Origin: an uncultured Tolumonas sp.
GTDB taxonomy: Bacteria > Pseudomonadota > Gammaproteobacteria > Enterobacterales > Aeromonadaceae
DNA length: 64,000 nt
Assembly: GCF_963556105.2 (NCBI RefSeq)
Contig: NZ_OY829944.1
Span: 1,211,001 to 1,275,000, forward strand
Reading direction: 5' to 3'
The translations under genes were made by a program, and so were the position numbers. A model generated the notes under the pieces. It was given only the letters and a program-made list of their open reading frames with translations, was not told the origin of the DNA and ran no database searches. Shown here piece by piece: positions 47,676 through 60,689 of this stretch; within the stretch, counting starts at the first letter, position 1, and every line of letters begins with the position of its first letter.

Positions 47676-48479
47676 ATGGAACCGTTGGAAAAGACATTCA
47701 TCCCGGCTGAGCAGGTTAAAGATGCTGACAAATGGGAATGGCCTGAGGTTGATGAGCCTGAACAGCCACTCAAAGGTTCCAATGCGTTAGGTTATGCGCC
47801 AGATTGGTATCGCGAAGAGGGTTTACCAACCGAATCAAATGATGTGGCGGAAGAAGAGCCGCAACCGCTGACACTTGAAGAAATCGAATCGATCCGTCAG
47901 GCCGCCTATGAAGATGGGTTTGCGGAAGGAAAAGAAGCCGGTTTTCAGGCTGGTTATGCTGATGGTCTGATACAAGGCGAAACGGTAGGTCATACCGAAG
48001 GGCTGGATAAAGGACGTGAAGAAGGGTTAACCCTTGGCCGTGAATGGGTCGAAGAGCGGGCGCAAAAATGGCAGGATTTACTCGATAAGCTGGCGCATCC
48101 GTTAGCGCAGGTCGATAAGATGGTTGAGCAGCAATTGGTGTGGATGTCGATGCAACTGGCCAAAGCCCTGATCAAGACCGATGTGCATCTGGCGCCAGAT
48201 CTGATCCTGAATAGTTTGAAAGAAGGTCTGAAGCAATTACCAGCGGCGGAAGAGGGTATTTCTATTGAAATGCACCCTGACGATCTGGAGATGATCAAAG
48301 AAATTTATGGTGAAGCTGAATGCCAGAAACGTAACTGGCAGTTACATGCAGAACCTAGTCTGCAGCGTGGTGATCTGCTGCTTTCCAGCTCAACTTCCAG
48401 CGTGGATCTGTTTTTAGAAAAACGCATTGAACAGTTATTTCGCCAATTCCTGCGTCAAAATGTGGATAAAACATCGTGA
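47676..48479 (+). CDS. fliH: Flagellar export ATPase regulator FliH
   Basis: FliH holds the ATPase FliI at the base and links it to the C ring. The 267-residue protein has an acidic, tryptophan-containing N terminus ([14 protein letters not shown]), then a glycine-spaced helix region near 90-125 ([20 protein letters not shown], with GxxxG repeats) typical of FliH, and a C-terminal domain with [13 protein letters not shown]. The stop overlaps fliI (GTGA). Confidence 0.93.
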   Translation: MEPLEKTFIPAEQVKDADKWEWPEVDEPEQPLKGSNALGYAPDWYREEGLPTESNDVAEEEPQPLTLEEIESIRQAAYEDGFAEGKEAGFQAGYADGLIQGETVGHTEGLDKGREEGLTLGREWVEERAQKWQDLLDKLAHPLAQVDKMVEQQLVWMSMQLAKALIKTDVHLAPDLILNSLKEGLKQLPAAEEGISIEMHPDDLEMIKEIYGEAECQKRNWQLHAEPSLQRGDLLLSSSTSSVDLFLEKRIEQLFRQFLRQNVDKTS

Positions 48480-49813
48480 CGCTACTCAAACGTCTGCAGC
48501 AATATCAAACCGAAGGTCTAAATAGCCGAATTGCAGTCGCCGGTAAACTGACTCGCGTTGTGGGTTTGACCTTAGAAGCGATCGGGTGTCGGGCGGCCGT
48601 TGGTTCACTGTGTCATATCGAAACGCAAGATGGTGTATTAGAAGCCGAGGTCGTTGGTTTTTCTGGCGAAAAATTATTTCTAATGCCTAGTGAGCAGTTA
48701 AAAGGCGTTATTCCCGGCGCTAAAGTGACGCCATTGAGCGAAGAGCATGGCATTCCTGTCGGCATGGCTTTGCTGGGGCGGGTTATTGATGGTGTGGGAA
48801 CACCATTAGATGGCCTTGGCGAGATATTAACCGCAGACACCGCACGTTATACCACCATACGGTTGAACCCGTTAGCTCGTCGGGCGATCACGCAACCGAT
48901 GGATGTCGGTGTTCGCGCAATCAACGCGATGCTGACGGTAGGGCAAGGTCAGCGTATGGGCTTATTTGCCGGTTCCGGTGTTGGTAAATCGGTTTTGCTG
49001 GGGATGATGACGCGAGGTACTACCGCCGATGTGGTTGTGGTTGGCCTGATTGGTGAGCGTGGTCGTGAAGTAAAAGAGTTTATTGAAGAGATTCTGGGTG
49101 AAGAAGGTCGCGAACGAGCTGTGGTTGTTGCGGCTCCCGCTGATGCATCGCCACTGATGCGACTCAAAGGCTGTGAAACAGCGCTGACGATCGCAGAATA
49201 TTTCCGTGATCAGGGTTTAAACGTTCTGCTGCTGATGGATTCGCTGACCCGTTATGCACAAGCGCAGCGTGAAATCGCGTTGGCGATTGGCGAACCACCG
49301 GCAACCAAAGGTTATCCGCCATCAGTTTTTGCTAAATTGCCCGCCTTGGTTGAGCGTGCGGGTAATGGTGGTGAAGGGCAGGGATCTATTACTGCTTTTT
49401 TCACCGTACTGACCGAAGGGGACGATTTACAAGATCCGATCGCTGATGCTTCCCGCGCGATCCTGGATGGTCATATCGTGTTATCACGAGAACTGGCCGA
49501 TGGTGGTCATTACCCGGCAATTGATGTTGAGAAATCGATCAGCCGTGTTATGCCGATGGTGACATCGGAAGAACATATGCTGATGGCCCGTACATTGAAG
49601 CAGTATTATTCCTTATACCAACAGAACCGTGACCTCATCACTATCGGTGCCTATCAAAGAGGTGCTGATCCCCGAATCGATCAGGCGATTGCTATTCGTC
49701 CGGTGTTGGAGCAGTTCTTGCAACAGCGCATGAAAGAAGTTGTACCGTATGACCAATGTCTGGAAGGGTTACGTAATGTAGCGATGACATTGGTTAATGG
49801 TCAGCGCCGCTAA
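48476..49813 (+). CDS. fliI: Flagellum-specific ATPase FliI
   Basis: FliI is the F1-beta-like ATPase of the flagellar type III export system. The 445-residue product starts with GTG inside the fliH end. Walker A is in [14 protein letters not shown], with [50 protein letters not shown]-like order split across 240-285, and [14 protein letters not shown]-type sequence (here [13 protein letters not shown]) further on. Length and motifs are standard. Confidence 0.96.
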   Translation: MTLLKRLQQYQTEGLNSRIAVAGKLTRVVGLTLEAIGCRAAVGSLCHIETQDGVLEAEVVGFSGEKLFLMPSEQLKGVIPGAKVTPLSEEHGIPVGMALLGRVIDGVGTPLDGLGEILTADTARYTTIRLNPLARRAITQPMDVGVRAINAMLTVGQGQRMGLFAGSGVGKSVLLGMMTRGTTADVVVVGLIGERGREVKEFIEEILGEEGRERAVVVAAPADASPLMRLKGCETALTIAEYFRDQGLNVLLLMDSLTRYAQAQREIALAIGEPPATKGYPPSVFAKLPALVERAGNGGEGQGSITAFFTVLTEGDDLQDPIADASRAILDGHIVLSRELADGGHYPAIDVEKSISRVMPMVTSEEHMLMARTLKQYYSLYQQNRDLITIGAYQRGADPRIDQAIAIRPVLEQFLQQRMKEVVPYDQCLEGLRNVAMTLVNGQRR

Positions 49814-49845
49814 TAGCGTGAGAGCAGGGCCAAAAGGGGTAATGT

Positions 49846-50292
49846 ATGAGTAAAGCATTGGAATTATTGACGTCTCGTTTATTAGAAGCCGAAGATCGTG
49901 CCGCCAAAATGTTGGCACAGGCTCAGCGAGAACAAGCGAATTATCAACGTCAACTCGAGGCATTGAATGAATACCGCCAAATTTACTCTTCACAAATGAC
50001 CGATAAAGCCGTGGTCGGTTTGGAGTCCAGTCATTTTAATCATTACCACTCTTTTATTGGAAAATTGGATCATGCTTCTATTCAGCAGCAGAAAGGCTTT
50101 CAACAAGCCAAACAGCAGTCTGAGCAGAAACGAGAAGAGTGGCTTGCATTGCAACAACGCAGAAAAGCGATAGAGATGTTGCTGGAACGCAAAGCAGAAA
50201 AAGAAGCATTAAAACAGCTGAAACAAGAGCAGAAATTGCTGGATGAGTTTTCTACATTCCGTTTTTTCCATCGGCAAGATTCAGCATCTTAG
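49846..50292 (+). CDS. fliJ: Flagellar export chaperone FliJ
   Basis: FliJ is a small coiled-coil protein that sits in the FliI ring and helps energise export. The 148-residue product is almost all helix, rich in Gln, Glu, Lys and Ala (AQREQANYQRQLEALNEYRQ, KREEWLALQQRRKAIEMLLERK). AAAAGGGG precedes the ATG. It ends the fliE-J group; an inverted repeat begins at its stop codon. Confidence 0.92.
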   Translation: MSKALELLTSRLLEAEDRAAKMLAQAQREQANYQRQLEALNEYRQIYSSQMTDKAVVGLESSHFNHYHSFIGKLDHASIQQQKGFQQAKQQSEQKREEWLALQQRRKAIEMLLERKAEKEALKQLKQEQKLLDEFSTFRFFHRQDSAS

Positions 50293-50318
50293 TTACAGGT
50301 CCATAATGGCCTGTAACT
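50291..50318 (+). repeat. Inverted repeat at the end of fliJ
   Basis: AGTTACAGG pairs with CCTGTAACT (9 bp) around a ten-base loop, beginning in the fliJ stop codon. There is no T-tract. It overlaps the sigma-54-type element of fliK, so the two may compete or the hairpin may mark the end of the fliE-J message. Confidence 0.55.
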
Positions 50319-50322
50319 TGCT
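50307..50322 (+). promoter_or_regulatory. Possible sigma-54-type promoter before fliK
   Basis: TGGCCT, five bases, TTGCT: GG and GC of -24/-12 stand at correct spacing, with two mismatches in the -24 block. It is 85 bases before the fliK start, in the only gap between fliJ and fliK. Confidence 0.5.
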
Positions 50323-50406
50323 AGAAATGTGTTATTACGTTTATCAGTGTCATCTCTTTGCCGCAACTAACAGCCATACAAAGAGATTTAAGGCAGGAGT
50401 AATAGC

Positions 50407-53052
<2,646 letters not shown>

Positions 53053-53109
53053 AGGTCTCGCTAAGCCAATTAAGATGATGTAAGTATTAGCTAAAACTGA
53101 AGGTGTCAA

Positions 53110-53640
53110 ATGGCTGATGATAATGAACAAGAATTAGAAATTAAGCCTAAGGGCAGTAAAAAGAAACTGATTATTATCATTGTGGCTGCAGTCTTGTTAT
53201 TAGGTGGCGGCGGTGGTGCGGCGTGGTTCTTTCTGTTTTCCGGTGGCGACAAAGCACACGGTGAACAGAAAGACGGAGAGGCTAGTTCCGATAAAACGCC
53301 AGAACAGTTGGCTGCTGAAAAAGAAGCTTTTTATGTGGGGCTTCCACGAGCATTTATTTTTAATGCGCACGGTAATACCCGAGATCGATTAGTTCAGATT
53401 AAAGTAAAATTGCTCGTTCGTGGTCCAGAAAATGAAGCATTAGCCAAACAGCATTCTCCTTTAGTTGAAGGAACTCTATTGAAAGTGTTCAGTGCCGCGA
53501 CTGTAGAGCAGTTAACGACGGTGGAGGGCAAAGCTAAGCTGCGTAAAGATGCTACCGATGAGGTCACGAAAGCATTACAGGAATTAACCGGTAAACCAGT
53601 TGTCGAGCAGATCCTGTTTATCGGATTTGTAATGCAGTAA
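53110..53640 (+). CDS. fliL: Flagellar basal body protein FliL
   Basis: FliL is a single-pass membrane protein around the stator that raises torque in many species. The 176-residue protein has a basic stretch then one helix (LIIIIVAAVLLLGGGGGAAW, about 19-38), and a periplasmic domain with FYVGLPRAFIFNAHGN and C-terminal VVEQILFIGFVMQ. It follows fliK by 57 bases with AAGGTGTC before the ATG. Confidence 0.92.
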   Translation: MADDNEQELEIKPKGSKKKLIIIIVAAVLLLGGGGGAAWFFLFSGGDKAHGEQKDGEASSDKTPEQLAAEKEAFYVGLPRAFIFNAHGNTRDRLVQIKVKLLVRGPENEALAKQHSPLVEGTLLKVFSAATVEQLTTVEGKAKLRKDATDEVTKALQELTGKPVVEQILFIGFVMQ

Positions 53641-53664
53641 CAATGAAATTATTACAGGTGCGGT

Positions 53665-54732
53665 ATGAGTGATTTATTATCACAAGACGAAATTGATGCT
53701 CTTCTTCATGGCGTAGATGACGTCGAAGAAGAAGTTATATCGTCATCAGCCCCGGAAGGGGTGATGAGTTTCGATTTCTCATCTCAGGATCGCATTGTCC
53801 GTGGGCGTATGCCTACGCTTGAATTGGTCAACGAACGTTTTGCCCGTCATATGCGAATCAGTTTGTTTAATATGATGCGCAGAACAGCAGAAGTATCCAT
53901 CAATGGCGTACAAATGCTGAAGTTTGGCGAGTACGTTCATTCTCTGTTTGTTCCTACCAGCTTGAACATGGTCCGTTTCCGTCCATTGAAAGGAACTGCG
54001 TTGATCACTATGGAAGCCCGTTTGGTTTTCATTTTGGTAGAAAACTTCTTTGGTGGTGATGGGCGTTATCACGCAAAAATTGAAGGTCGTGAATTTACAC
54101 CAACCGAGCGTCGGATCATTCAAATGCTACTGAAGCTGGTGTTTGAAGATTACAAAGAGGCTTGGGCGCCGGTTATGGATGTTGGGTTTGAATACCTTGA
54201 TTCCGAAGTAAACCCGGCAATGGCTAATATAGTTAGCCCGACCGAAGTGATTGTAGTGAGTTCATTCCACATTGAGCTGGATGGTGGTGGCGGCGATTTT
54301 CACGTTGCAATGCCATACTCTATGTTGGAACCGATCCGTGAATTACTGGATGCCGGTGTACAAAGCGATAAAGGCGATACCGATCTTCGCTGGAGCAAAG
54401 CACTTCGTGATGAGGTCATGGACGTATCTGTCGGGTTAAAAGCCAAACTTTTAGAGATTGATTTGCCTTTACGTAAACTGATGGAACTAAAAGCGGGCGA
54501 TATCATACCGGTTGAAATGCCAGAAAGTCTGATGGTATACGTTGAAGGTTTACCTACGTTCCGGGCAAAAATGGGCCGCAGTAAAAAGAATAATGTGGCA
54601 TTAAAAATCACCGAGAAAATTAAACGTCCAGAAACGGTGAAAAGTGAAATGACACAGGTTACCCGACACGGTATGCGTATTGATGGCCTGGCTGAACTTG
54701 AAGAATTAGAACGTATTATTGAGGATGACTGA
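53665..54732 (+). CDS. fliM: Flagellar motor switch protein FliM
   Basis: FliM is the C-ring protein that binds phosphorylated CheY. The 355-residue protein starts with the CheY-binding peptide LLSQDEIDALLHG, has the middle domain with LELVNERFARHMR and GRYHAKIEGREFTPTERRI, and a C-terminal SpoA-like domain near 265-340 with LPLRKLMELKAGDIIPVEMP. It overlaps fliN by one base. Confidence 0.96.
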   Translation: MSDLLSQDEIDALLHGVDDVEEEVISSSAPEGVMSFDFSSQDRIVRGRMPTLELVNERFARHMRISLFNMMRRTAEVSINGVQMLKFGEYVHSLFVPTSLNMVRFRPLKGTALITMEARLVFILVENFFGGDGRYHAKIEGREFTPTERRIIQMLLKLVFEDYKEAWAPVMDVGFEYLDSEVNPAMANIVSPTEVIVVSSFHIELDGGGGDFHVAMPYSMLEPIRELLDAGVQSDKGDTDLRWSKALRDEVMDVSVGLKAKLLEIDLPLRKLMELKAGDIIPVEMPESLMVYVEGLPTFRAKMGRSKKNNVALKITEKIKRPETVKSEMTQVTRHGMRIDGLAELEELERIIEDD

Positions 54733-55118
54733 TGAGTAGCGAAGAAGATTTGATGGCCGATGCCTGGGCGGCAGCACTGGAAGAGCAAGTTAAGAGCGAA
54801 GCCCGACCTGCAACATTAGATGAATTTGATACGGATGCACCTATTACGGCGGAAGAGCGTCGTAAGCTGGATACCATTCTGGATATTCCCGTGACTATTG
54901 CGATGGAAGTGGGGCGTAGCCAAATTAACATCCGTAATTTGTTGCAGCTGAACCAAGGTTCGGTTGTTGAGCTTGATCGTGTTGCTGGTGAACCGCTGGA
55001 TGTGTTGGTGAATGGCACTTTGATTGCTCATGGTGAAGTTGTTGTTGTTAACGATAAATTTGGTATTCGCCTGACGGATGTTATCAGCCAAACCGAACGC
55101 ATCAAGAAGCTGAAATGA
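54732..55118 (+). CDS. fliN: Flagellar motor switch protein FliN
   Basis: FliN completes the C ring and docks the FliH-FliI complex. The 128-residue protein has an acidic N-terminal part and a SpoA domain: ILDIPVTIAMEVGRSQINIRNLLQLNQGSVVELDRVAGEPLDVLVNG across residues about 53-100 in the usual order, ending KFGIRLTDVIS. It overlaps fliO by four bases. Confidence 0.96.
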   Translation: MSSEEDLMADAWAAALEEQVKSEARPATLDEFDTDAPITAEERRKLDTILDIPVTIAMEVGRSQINIRNLLQLNQGSVVELDRVAGEPLDVLVNGTLIAHGEVVVVNDKFGIRLTDVISQTERIKKLK

Positions 55119-55516
55119 AACGTTATTGTCTTTTTCTCGCACTGGCTTCGATGCCTTTATATGCGGCACCGGAGAGCACAGCTACTGCCGGTCTGGTTCA
55201 ATGGTTATTCAGTAGTCTCTTAGTCTTGGGGCTTATTGTGGTGCTGGCCTGGGTTTTGAAAAAAAGCCGTCTGGTTCCACAAATAGGGCGCCCGGATTTT
55301 AAAGTCTTATTTACACTGCCAGTGGGGTACAAAGAAAAACTGATGGTGGTGCAGGCCGGTGAACAACAACTGTTGTTGGGGGTCACGGCTCAGCAGATTT
55401 CTTTTCTGACTGAAATTAATCCGCCATTGTCAGCTAACGCATCAGCGCCAGTATTCGCACAACATTTGTCTCGTTGGATGAATAAATCAACTCCATCAGA
55501 GGATGACAAAGCATGA
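55115..55516 (+). CDS. fliO: Flagellar biosynthesis protein FliO
   Basis: FliO helps assemble the FliP ring of the export gate. The 133-residue product has a signal-like N terminus ([14 protein letters not shown]), one membrane helix ([19 protein letters not shown], about 30-48) and a small cytoplasmic domain with [22 protein letters not shown]. FliO is poorly conserved; position between fliN and fliP makes the call safe. Both ends overlap neighbours by ATGA. Confidence 0.9.
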   Translation: MKRYCLFLALASMPLYAAPESTATAGLVQWLFSSLLVLGLIVVLAWVLKKSRLVPQIGRPDFKVLFTLPVGYKEKLMVVQAGEQQLLLGVTAQQISFLTEINPPLSANASAPVFAQHLSRWMNKSTPSEDDKA

Positions 55517-56271
55517 TCCAATGGCGTAAATGGCTAGGTTTAATTGTTTGTTTTTGCCCTGTATTCGCGCATGCCGCTAACGCGGGTGGCATGTTACCAG
55601 CGCTGACAGTCTCCACTAATACTCAAGGTGGGCAAGATTACAGCCTAACGCTGCAAGTTTTAGCGTTGATGACGGCACTGACATTCCTGCCATCCATTGT
55701 CATCATGATGACCTCGTTTACCCGAATCATCGTTGTGTTATCAATCTTGCGGCAAGCCATTGGTTTACAACAAAGCCCATCCAATCAGATCCTGGTAGGG
55801 ATGGCACTGTTCATGTCTTTTTTCATCATGTCGCCGGTATTAGATCGTATTAATAACGATGCATTGCAACCGTACATGAGTGAACAAATCACCGCTAAAG
55901 AAGCACTGGAAAAAGCCGAAACACCGCTAAGACAATTTATGCTCGGCCAAACACGAATCAAAGATCTGGATGTTTTTAGTGAAATAGCCAATGTGAAAGC
56001 TGATAAACCGGATGAAGTGCCACTGCGGGTACTGATCCCTGCGTTTATTACCAGTGAACTTAAAACTGCATTTCAGATTGGTTTTATGTTGTTTTTACCT
56101 TTTTTGGTTATTGATTTAGTTATTGCCAGCGTCTTGATGGCGATGGGGATGATGATGCTGTCACCGATGATGATTTCTTTGCCCTTTAAGCTGATGTTAT
56201 TTGTGTTAGTGGATGGCTGGGGGTTGATCATGGGGTCATTGGCTAACAGTTTCGGGCTTGGAGGTGGTTAA
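55513..56271 (+). CDS. fliP: Flagellar export gate protein FliP
   Basis: FliP forms the export gate core with FliQ and FliR. The 252-residue protein has a cleavable-type signal ([13 protein letters not shown]), then four helices with the family motifs [27 protein letters not shown] in two stretches, [39 protein letters not shown] and [24 protein letters not shown] in order. Its last base is the first of fliQ. Confidence 0.96.
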   Translation: MIQWRKWLGLIVCFCPVFAHAANAGGMLPALTVSTNTQGGQDYSLTLQVLALMTALTFLPSIVIMMTSFTRIIVVLSILRQAIGLQQSPSNQILVGMALFMSFFIMSPVLDRINNDALQPYMSEQITAKEALEKAETPLRQFMLGQTRIKDLDVFSEIANVKADKPDEVPLRVLIPAFITSELKTAFQIGFMLFLPFLVIDLVIASVLMAMGMMMLSPMMISLPFKLMLFVLVDGWGLIMGSLANSFGLGGG

Positions 56272-56540
56272 TGACACCTGAAGTCTTCCTGGACGTCTTC
56301 CGGCAAGCACTGGGGCTTATCTGTATTTTGGTCAGCGCAACCATCATTCCAAGTTTAATTGTTGGTTTGCTGGTGTCTATTTTTCAGGCCGCTACATCCA
56401 TTAACGAACAAACCTTGAGTTTCTTACCTCGTTTGTTGGTCACGTTGGCTGCGCTGGCATTGGGTGGGCATTGGGGGTTGCAAATGCTGATGGATTTCAT
56501 GGTGCAGATGGTACATGAAATTCCTGAGGTATTAGGATGA
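56271..56540 (+). CDS. fliQ: Flagellar export gate protein FliQ
   Basis: FliQ (89 residues) has two membrane helices. Seen are VSATIIPSLIVGLLVSIFQAATSINEQTLSF (in two adjacent stretches) and PRLLVTLAALALGGHW, typical of the family. It overlaps fliR by ATGA. Confidence 0.95.
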   Translation: MTPEVFLDVFRQALGLICILVSATIIPSLIVGLLVSIFQAATSINEQTLSFLPRLLVTLAALALGGHWGLQMLMDFMVQMVHEIPEVLG

Positions 56541-57325
56541 ACATCACCAGCACACTCTTAATGGAGATGCTGGCAGCATATATCTGGCCATTTACTCGTT
56601 TAGCTTCCATGCTGATGACGATGTTAGTCATTGGTTCTCAGTCTGTACCTATCATGGTCCGGATGTTTTACTGTATTGTTCTGACCGCAGTAATTGCCCC
56701 CGTATTGCCTAAGATGCCGGCCACCGATCTTTTTTCGATGGGTGGTGTCATGATTACATCACAGCAAGTCTTGATCGGCATTGCCATGGGGTTGATATCT
56801 CAAATGCTGGTACAGGCATTCATTATGGCTGGGCAAATAATTTCAATGCAGACCAGTTTGGGGTTTGCCTCAATGGTTGATCCATTAAATGGGGAATCAA
56901 CTCCGGTGGTTGGCCAGTTCTATCTGATGTTGGGAACTTTATTGTTTTTTGCCTTAGATGGGCACTTGACGATGATCCAAATGATCACGCAGAGTTTTAT
57001 TACTCTACCGGTTTCAGCGGAAGGACTAACTATCAGTAGCATGCATGCGATAGTCGATTTTGTTTCGGTGTTATTTCAAACTGCACTCTCATTCTCTTTG
57101 TCAGCAACCATTGCATTATTGCTGATCAATTTTTCTTTTGGTGTGATGACCCGTGCGGCACCTCAGTTAAACGTATTTAGTATGGGCTTTGCCGTCACCA
57201 TGATTTGTGGCCTGTTTATCATGTGGGCCTCACTCAGTGGTTTCATGGATCATTTTGTTTTGCATTGGCAACGAACACAAAATTTAATGTGTGATGTGCT
57301 AGCACTTTCCTGTCGCGAACCATAG
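56537..57325 (+). CDS. fliR: Flagellar export gate protein FliR
   Basis: FliR (262 residues) is a polytopic protein that caps the FliP-FliQ assembly. About six helices are seen, with FTRLASMLMTMLVIG at the N terminus, GFASMVDPLNGESTPVVGQFY near 110-130, FALDGHLTMI and the C-terminal NVFSMGFAVTMICGLFIMW. It is followed after 12 bases by flhB. Confidence 0.95.
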   Translation: MNITSTLLMEMLAAYIWPFTRLASMLMTMLVIGSQSVPIMVRMFYCIVLTAVIAPVLPKMPATDLFSMGGVMITSQQVLIGIAMGLISQMLVQAFIMAGQIISMQTSLGFASMVDPLNGESTPVVGQFYLMLGTLLFFALDGHLTMIQMITQSFITLPVSAEGLTISSMHAIVDFVSVLFQTALSFSLSATIALLLINFSFGVMTRAAPQLNVFSMGFAVTMICGLFIMWASLSGFMDHFVLHWQRTQNLMCDVLALSCREP

Positions 57326-57337
57326 AGAGACATTGAT

Positions 57338-58474
57338 ATGGCTGATGACGAACAGGAAAAAACGGAACAACCCACCGGTAAGCGACTGCAACAGGCGAAA
57401 GATAAAGGCCAGGTTCCCCGATCCAAAGAAGCCGGGACGGCTACTGTTCTGCTGGCCGGTATTTTGGGCCTGTTGATGTTACAAACCCCGCTCAGCGAAG
57501 CTGTTATGAATGTATTTCAGCGTTGTTTCCACTTTGAGCGTAGCGAAGTCTTTGATCCAAATACCATGTATAGCCTGATTGGCATCAGTATTGGTGAAGT
57601 CTTATGGCCGCTGATCTCGCTGTTCTCTATTGTAATGGTGGCGAGCCTTATCGGTAATATTGCGTTAGGTGGTTTTAATTTCAGCGCTGATGCGATGTCA
57701 CCTAAATTCAATAAACTCAATCCATTCAATGGTATTAAACGCATGATTGGCGTAATGGCCTTGGTGGAATTGGTTAAATCCATTGCTAAAGTTGGTTTTG
57801 TTGCTTGGATGGCGTATTTGCAAATCATGCATCATTGGCCGGCTTTGATGGAATTGAGCCACGAGCAGTTATCTGCCGGAATCGTCGATGCCTTGCAGAT
57901 ATCGTTAAGTGTTGGTATTGGGATCTGCTGTGCATTATTACCTGTTGTGTTAATTGATGTTCCATTCCAGAAATGGAATCATACAAAACAATTACGTATG
58001 ACCAAGCAGGAAGTTAAAGACGAATACAAAGATTCGGAAGGGAAACCAGAAGTAAAAGGCCGCTTACGTCAGATGCAACGTGAAATGGCGAATCGCCGGA
58101 TGATGGCGGAAGTTCCTAAAGCAGATGTGATCGTCACCAACCCGACACATTATGCCGTAGCCTTGAAATATGATCGTTTTAAAGCGGGATCTGCTCCTGT
58201 TGTTGTTGCAAAAGGCACAGATGAAATTGCCATGAAAATCCGTGAAATTGCGGATGAATATAAAATTCCAATTTTGCAGTCACCTGCATTGGCGCGTGCC
58301 ATTTACCATACCACTAAGCTTGATAAAGAAATCCCGGATGGTTTATTCCAGGCGGTTGCTTTGGTGCTGGCATATGTCTTTCAGTTACAAGCATACAAAG
58401 CCGGACGTGGTGCCCCACCAAGAGAATTACCCAAAGACAAAGAGATGCCGATCCCCGATGAATTACGGCATTGA
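57338..58474 (+). CDS. flhB: Flagellar export switch protein FlhB
   Basis: FlhB switches export specificity after self-cleavage in its cytoplasmic domain. The 378-residue protein starts DDEQEKTEQPTGKRLQQAKDKGQVPRS in two parts, has four helices, then the linker and cleavage motif N268-P-T-H271 (VTNPTHYAVALKY). It works with FliK, whose C-terminal domain is conserved here. The next gene, flhA, follows an 82-base gap with a promoter element. Confidence 0.96.
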   Translation: MADDEQEKTEQPTGKRLQQAKDKGQVPRSKEAGTATVLLAGILGLLMLQTPLSEAVMNVFQRCFHFERSEVFDPNTMYSLIGISIGEVLWPLISLFSIVMVASLIGNIALGGFNFSADAMSPKFNKLNPFNGIKRMIGVMALVELVKSIAKVGFVAWMAYLQIMHHWPALMELSHEQLSAGIVDALQISLSVGIGICCALLPVVLIDVPFQKWNHTKQLRMTKQEVKDEYKDSEGKPEVKGRLRQMQREMANRRMMAEVPKADVIVTNPTHYAVALKYDRFKAGSAPVVVAKGTDEIAMKIREIADEYKIPILQSPALARAIYHTTKLDKEIPDGLFQAVALVLAYVFQLQAYKAGRGAPPRELPKDKEMPIPDELRH

Positions 58475-58516
58475 CGGTTTCTTGACGATTTCCTACTAAA
58501 ACATAGATTTAGTTCA

Positions 58517-58532
58517 TGGCGCGATATTTGCT
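58517..58532 (+). promoter_or_regulatory. Sigma-54-type promoter before flhA
   Basis: TGGCGC, five bases, TTGCT matches -24/-12 with one accepted change. It is 25 bases before the flhA start, so the leader would be very short. It fits sigma-54 control of flhA-flhF-flhG-fliA. Confidence 0.7.
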
Positions 58533-58556
58533 TTAAATGGGTTAAGTGTCGGCGTT

Positions 58557-60674
58557 ATGACGAAAAATACTATGGAACTGAAAGCCACTTTATCTTCATT
58601 TGGGCAATATCGCGGTATTCTCACCAAAGGTATTGGTACCCCTTTGTTGGTCATTGCCGGCTTAGGCATGGTTGTTTTGCCAATGCCTGCATTCCTGTTA
58701 GATATTCTGTTTACCTTCAATATTGCACTGGCACTACTGGTACTTTTGGTGGCGATTTATACCCGCCGTCCGCTTGATTTCGCAGCATTTCCTACGATTT
58801 TGTTGGTGACCACATTACTACGTTTAGCATTAAACATTGCCTCCACTCGTGTGGTTTTGCTGGAAGGGCACAATGGCCCAGCCGCGGCGGGTCACGTTAT
58901 TGAAGCATTTGGTTCGGTGGTTATTGGTGGTAATTACGCTGTCGGTTTAATTGTTTTCGCTATCTTGATGATCATTAACTTTGTGGTAGTAACCAAAGGT
59001 GCTGGTCGTATCGCTGAAGTGAGTGCCCGTTTTACTTTGGATGCTATGCCCGGCAAACAAATGGCCATTGATGCTGATTTGAATGCAGGCCTTATCAATC
59101 AGGAAGAAGCGAAACGCCGCCGTGCTGATGTTACCTCTGAAGCTGATTTTTATGGCTCAATGGACGGTGCTTCTAAATTCGTAAAAGGTGATGCTGTTGC
59201 CGGGATCATGATCCTGTTCATCAACGTTATCGGTGGGTTTATCATCGGTATGGTGCAGCATGGTCTGGGGTTTGCTGAAGCAACGCAAATATATACCCTG
59301 TTGACCATTGGTGATGGTTTGGTTGCACAGATCCCATCGTTAATGCTGTCTATCGCCGCTGCCGTTATCGTTACACGTCAAAATACTGAACAGGACATGG
59401 GCACTGTCGTATTAGGGCAGATGTTCAAAGATCCTAAGTCACTAATCATTGCTGCGTCTATCTTGTTAATTATGGGTATTGTGCCCGGTATGCCGCACTT
59501 CGCGTTTCTTTTGTTGGGTGGCATTTGTGCTGGTGGCGCGTGGCTCGGGTTGAACCACTCCAAGAAAAAAGCACAAGAATTAGCCAACAAACCGGCTGTC
59601 ACTGGCGATGCTGTTCGTGCACCAGAGCAAAAAGATCTGAGCTGGGATGATGTAACCCCGGTTGATGTGATTGGATTAGAAGTAGGATATCGCTTGATCC
59701 CACTGGTTGACCGCACACAAGGTGGTGAATTATTGAACCGCATCAAAGGGGTGCGTAAGAAACTGTCGCAGGAATTAGGCTTTTTGGTTCCACCAGTACA
59801 TATTCGTGACAACCTTGATTTACAACCAAACCAATACCGTATTTCTTTGATGGGTGTTACCTGTGGTGAATCAGAGGTTTATCACGATCGGGAAATGGCG
59901 ATTAACCCGGGTCAGGTTTTTGGCACTGTTAATGGTATCGAAGGTCGAGATCCTGCATTTGGTCTGGATGCGGTATGGATCACTAAAGATCAGGTCGATT
60001 ACGCACAAAGCCTTGGCTACACCGTCGTGGATGCGTCAACAGTTATCGCTACTCATCTTAGCCAGTTGTTGACGCAGCATGCGGCGCAGTTACTGGGTCA
60101 TGATGAAGTACAGAATTTACTTGAACTGATTGGTCGTAATCAGCCTAAACTTACTGAGGGTTTGGTTCCTGGCGTTGTTACTATGGGAACACTAGTAAAA
60201 GTACTGCAAAATCTGCTTTCGGAAGGCGTTACCATCCGGGATATGCGTACATTACTGCAAACATTGGTTGAATATGCACCACGTAGCCAGGATCCTGATG
60301 TATTAACCGCCGCTTGTCGTATTTCTTTGCGCCGGCTCATTGTGCAAAGTATTGTTGGCGGCGAGAATATCATTCCAGTTATTACATTAGCGCCTGATTT
60401 AGAAAGAATTTTACACCAGTCACTGCAAGCGGGTGGGGCTGAAGGGGCAGGTATTGAACCCGGATTGGCAGAAAGAATGCAGAAATCCTTAACTGAAGCG
60501 GCTCAGCGTCAGGAATTGGAAGGACAAACACCAGTGTTACTGACGTCTGGTGTGCTGCGTAATACGTTGTCTCGCTTTGTGAGAAATGCCATTCCTAACC
60601 TGCGAATTCTTTCTTATCAGGAGATACCGGAAGATAAGCAAATCCGCATCGTCAGCTCTGTTGGGCAGCAATAG
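58557..60674 (+). CDS. flhA: Flagellar export gate protein FlhA
   Basis: FlhA is the major export gate protein, with eight N-terminal helices and a cytosolic ring domain that binds chaperone-substrate complexes. The 705-residue product has FPTILLVTTLLRLALNIASTR in two stretches, the conserved cytoplasmic loop AEVSARFTLDAMPGKQMAIDADLNAG, and a soluble domain from about 370. ATG at 58572 (MELKATLS) is an alternative start; ribosome binding sequence is weak for both. Confidence 0.96.
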   Translation: MTKNTMELKATLSSFGQYRGILTKGIGTPLLVIAGLGMVVLPMPAFLLDILFTFNIALALLVLLVAIYTRRPLDFAAFPTILLVTTLLRLALNIASTRVVLLEGHNGPAAAGHVIEAFGSVVIGGNYAVGLIVFAILMIINFVVVTKGAGRIAEVSARFTLDAMPGKQMAIDADLNAGLINQEEAKRRRADVTSEADFYGSMDGASKFVKGDAVAGIMILFINVIGGFIIGMVQHGLGFAEATQIYTLLTIGDGLVAQIPSLMLSIAAAVIVTRQNTEQDMGTVVLGQMFKDPKSLIIAASILLIMGIVPGMPHFAFLLLGGICAGGAWLGLNHSKKKAQELANKPAVTGDAVRAPEQKDLSWDDVTPVDVIGLEVGYRLIPLVDRTQGGELLNRIKGVRKKLSQELGFLVPPVHIRDNLDLQPNQYRISLMGVTCGESEVYHDREMAINPGQVFGTVNGIEGRDPAFGLDAVWITKDQVDYAQSLGYTVVDASTVIATHLSQLLTQHAAQLLGHDEVQNLLELIGRNQPKLTEGLVPGVVTMGTLVKVLQNLLSEGVTIRDMRTLLQTLVEYAPRSQDPDVLTAACRISLRRLIVQSIVGGENIIPVITLAPDLERILHQSLQAGGAEGAGIEPGLAERMQKSLTEAAQRQELEGQTPVLLTSGVLRNTLSRFVRNAIPNLRILSYQEIPEDKQIRIVSSVGQQ

Positions 60675-60689
60675 AGCCGGGAGGTTTAG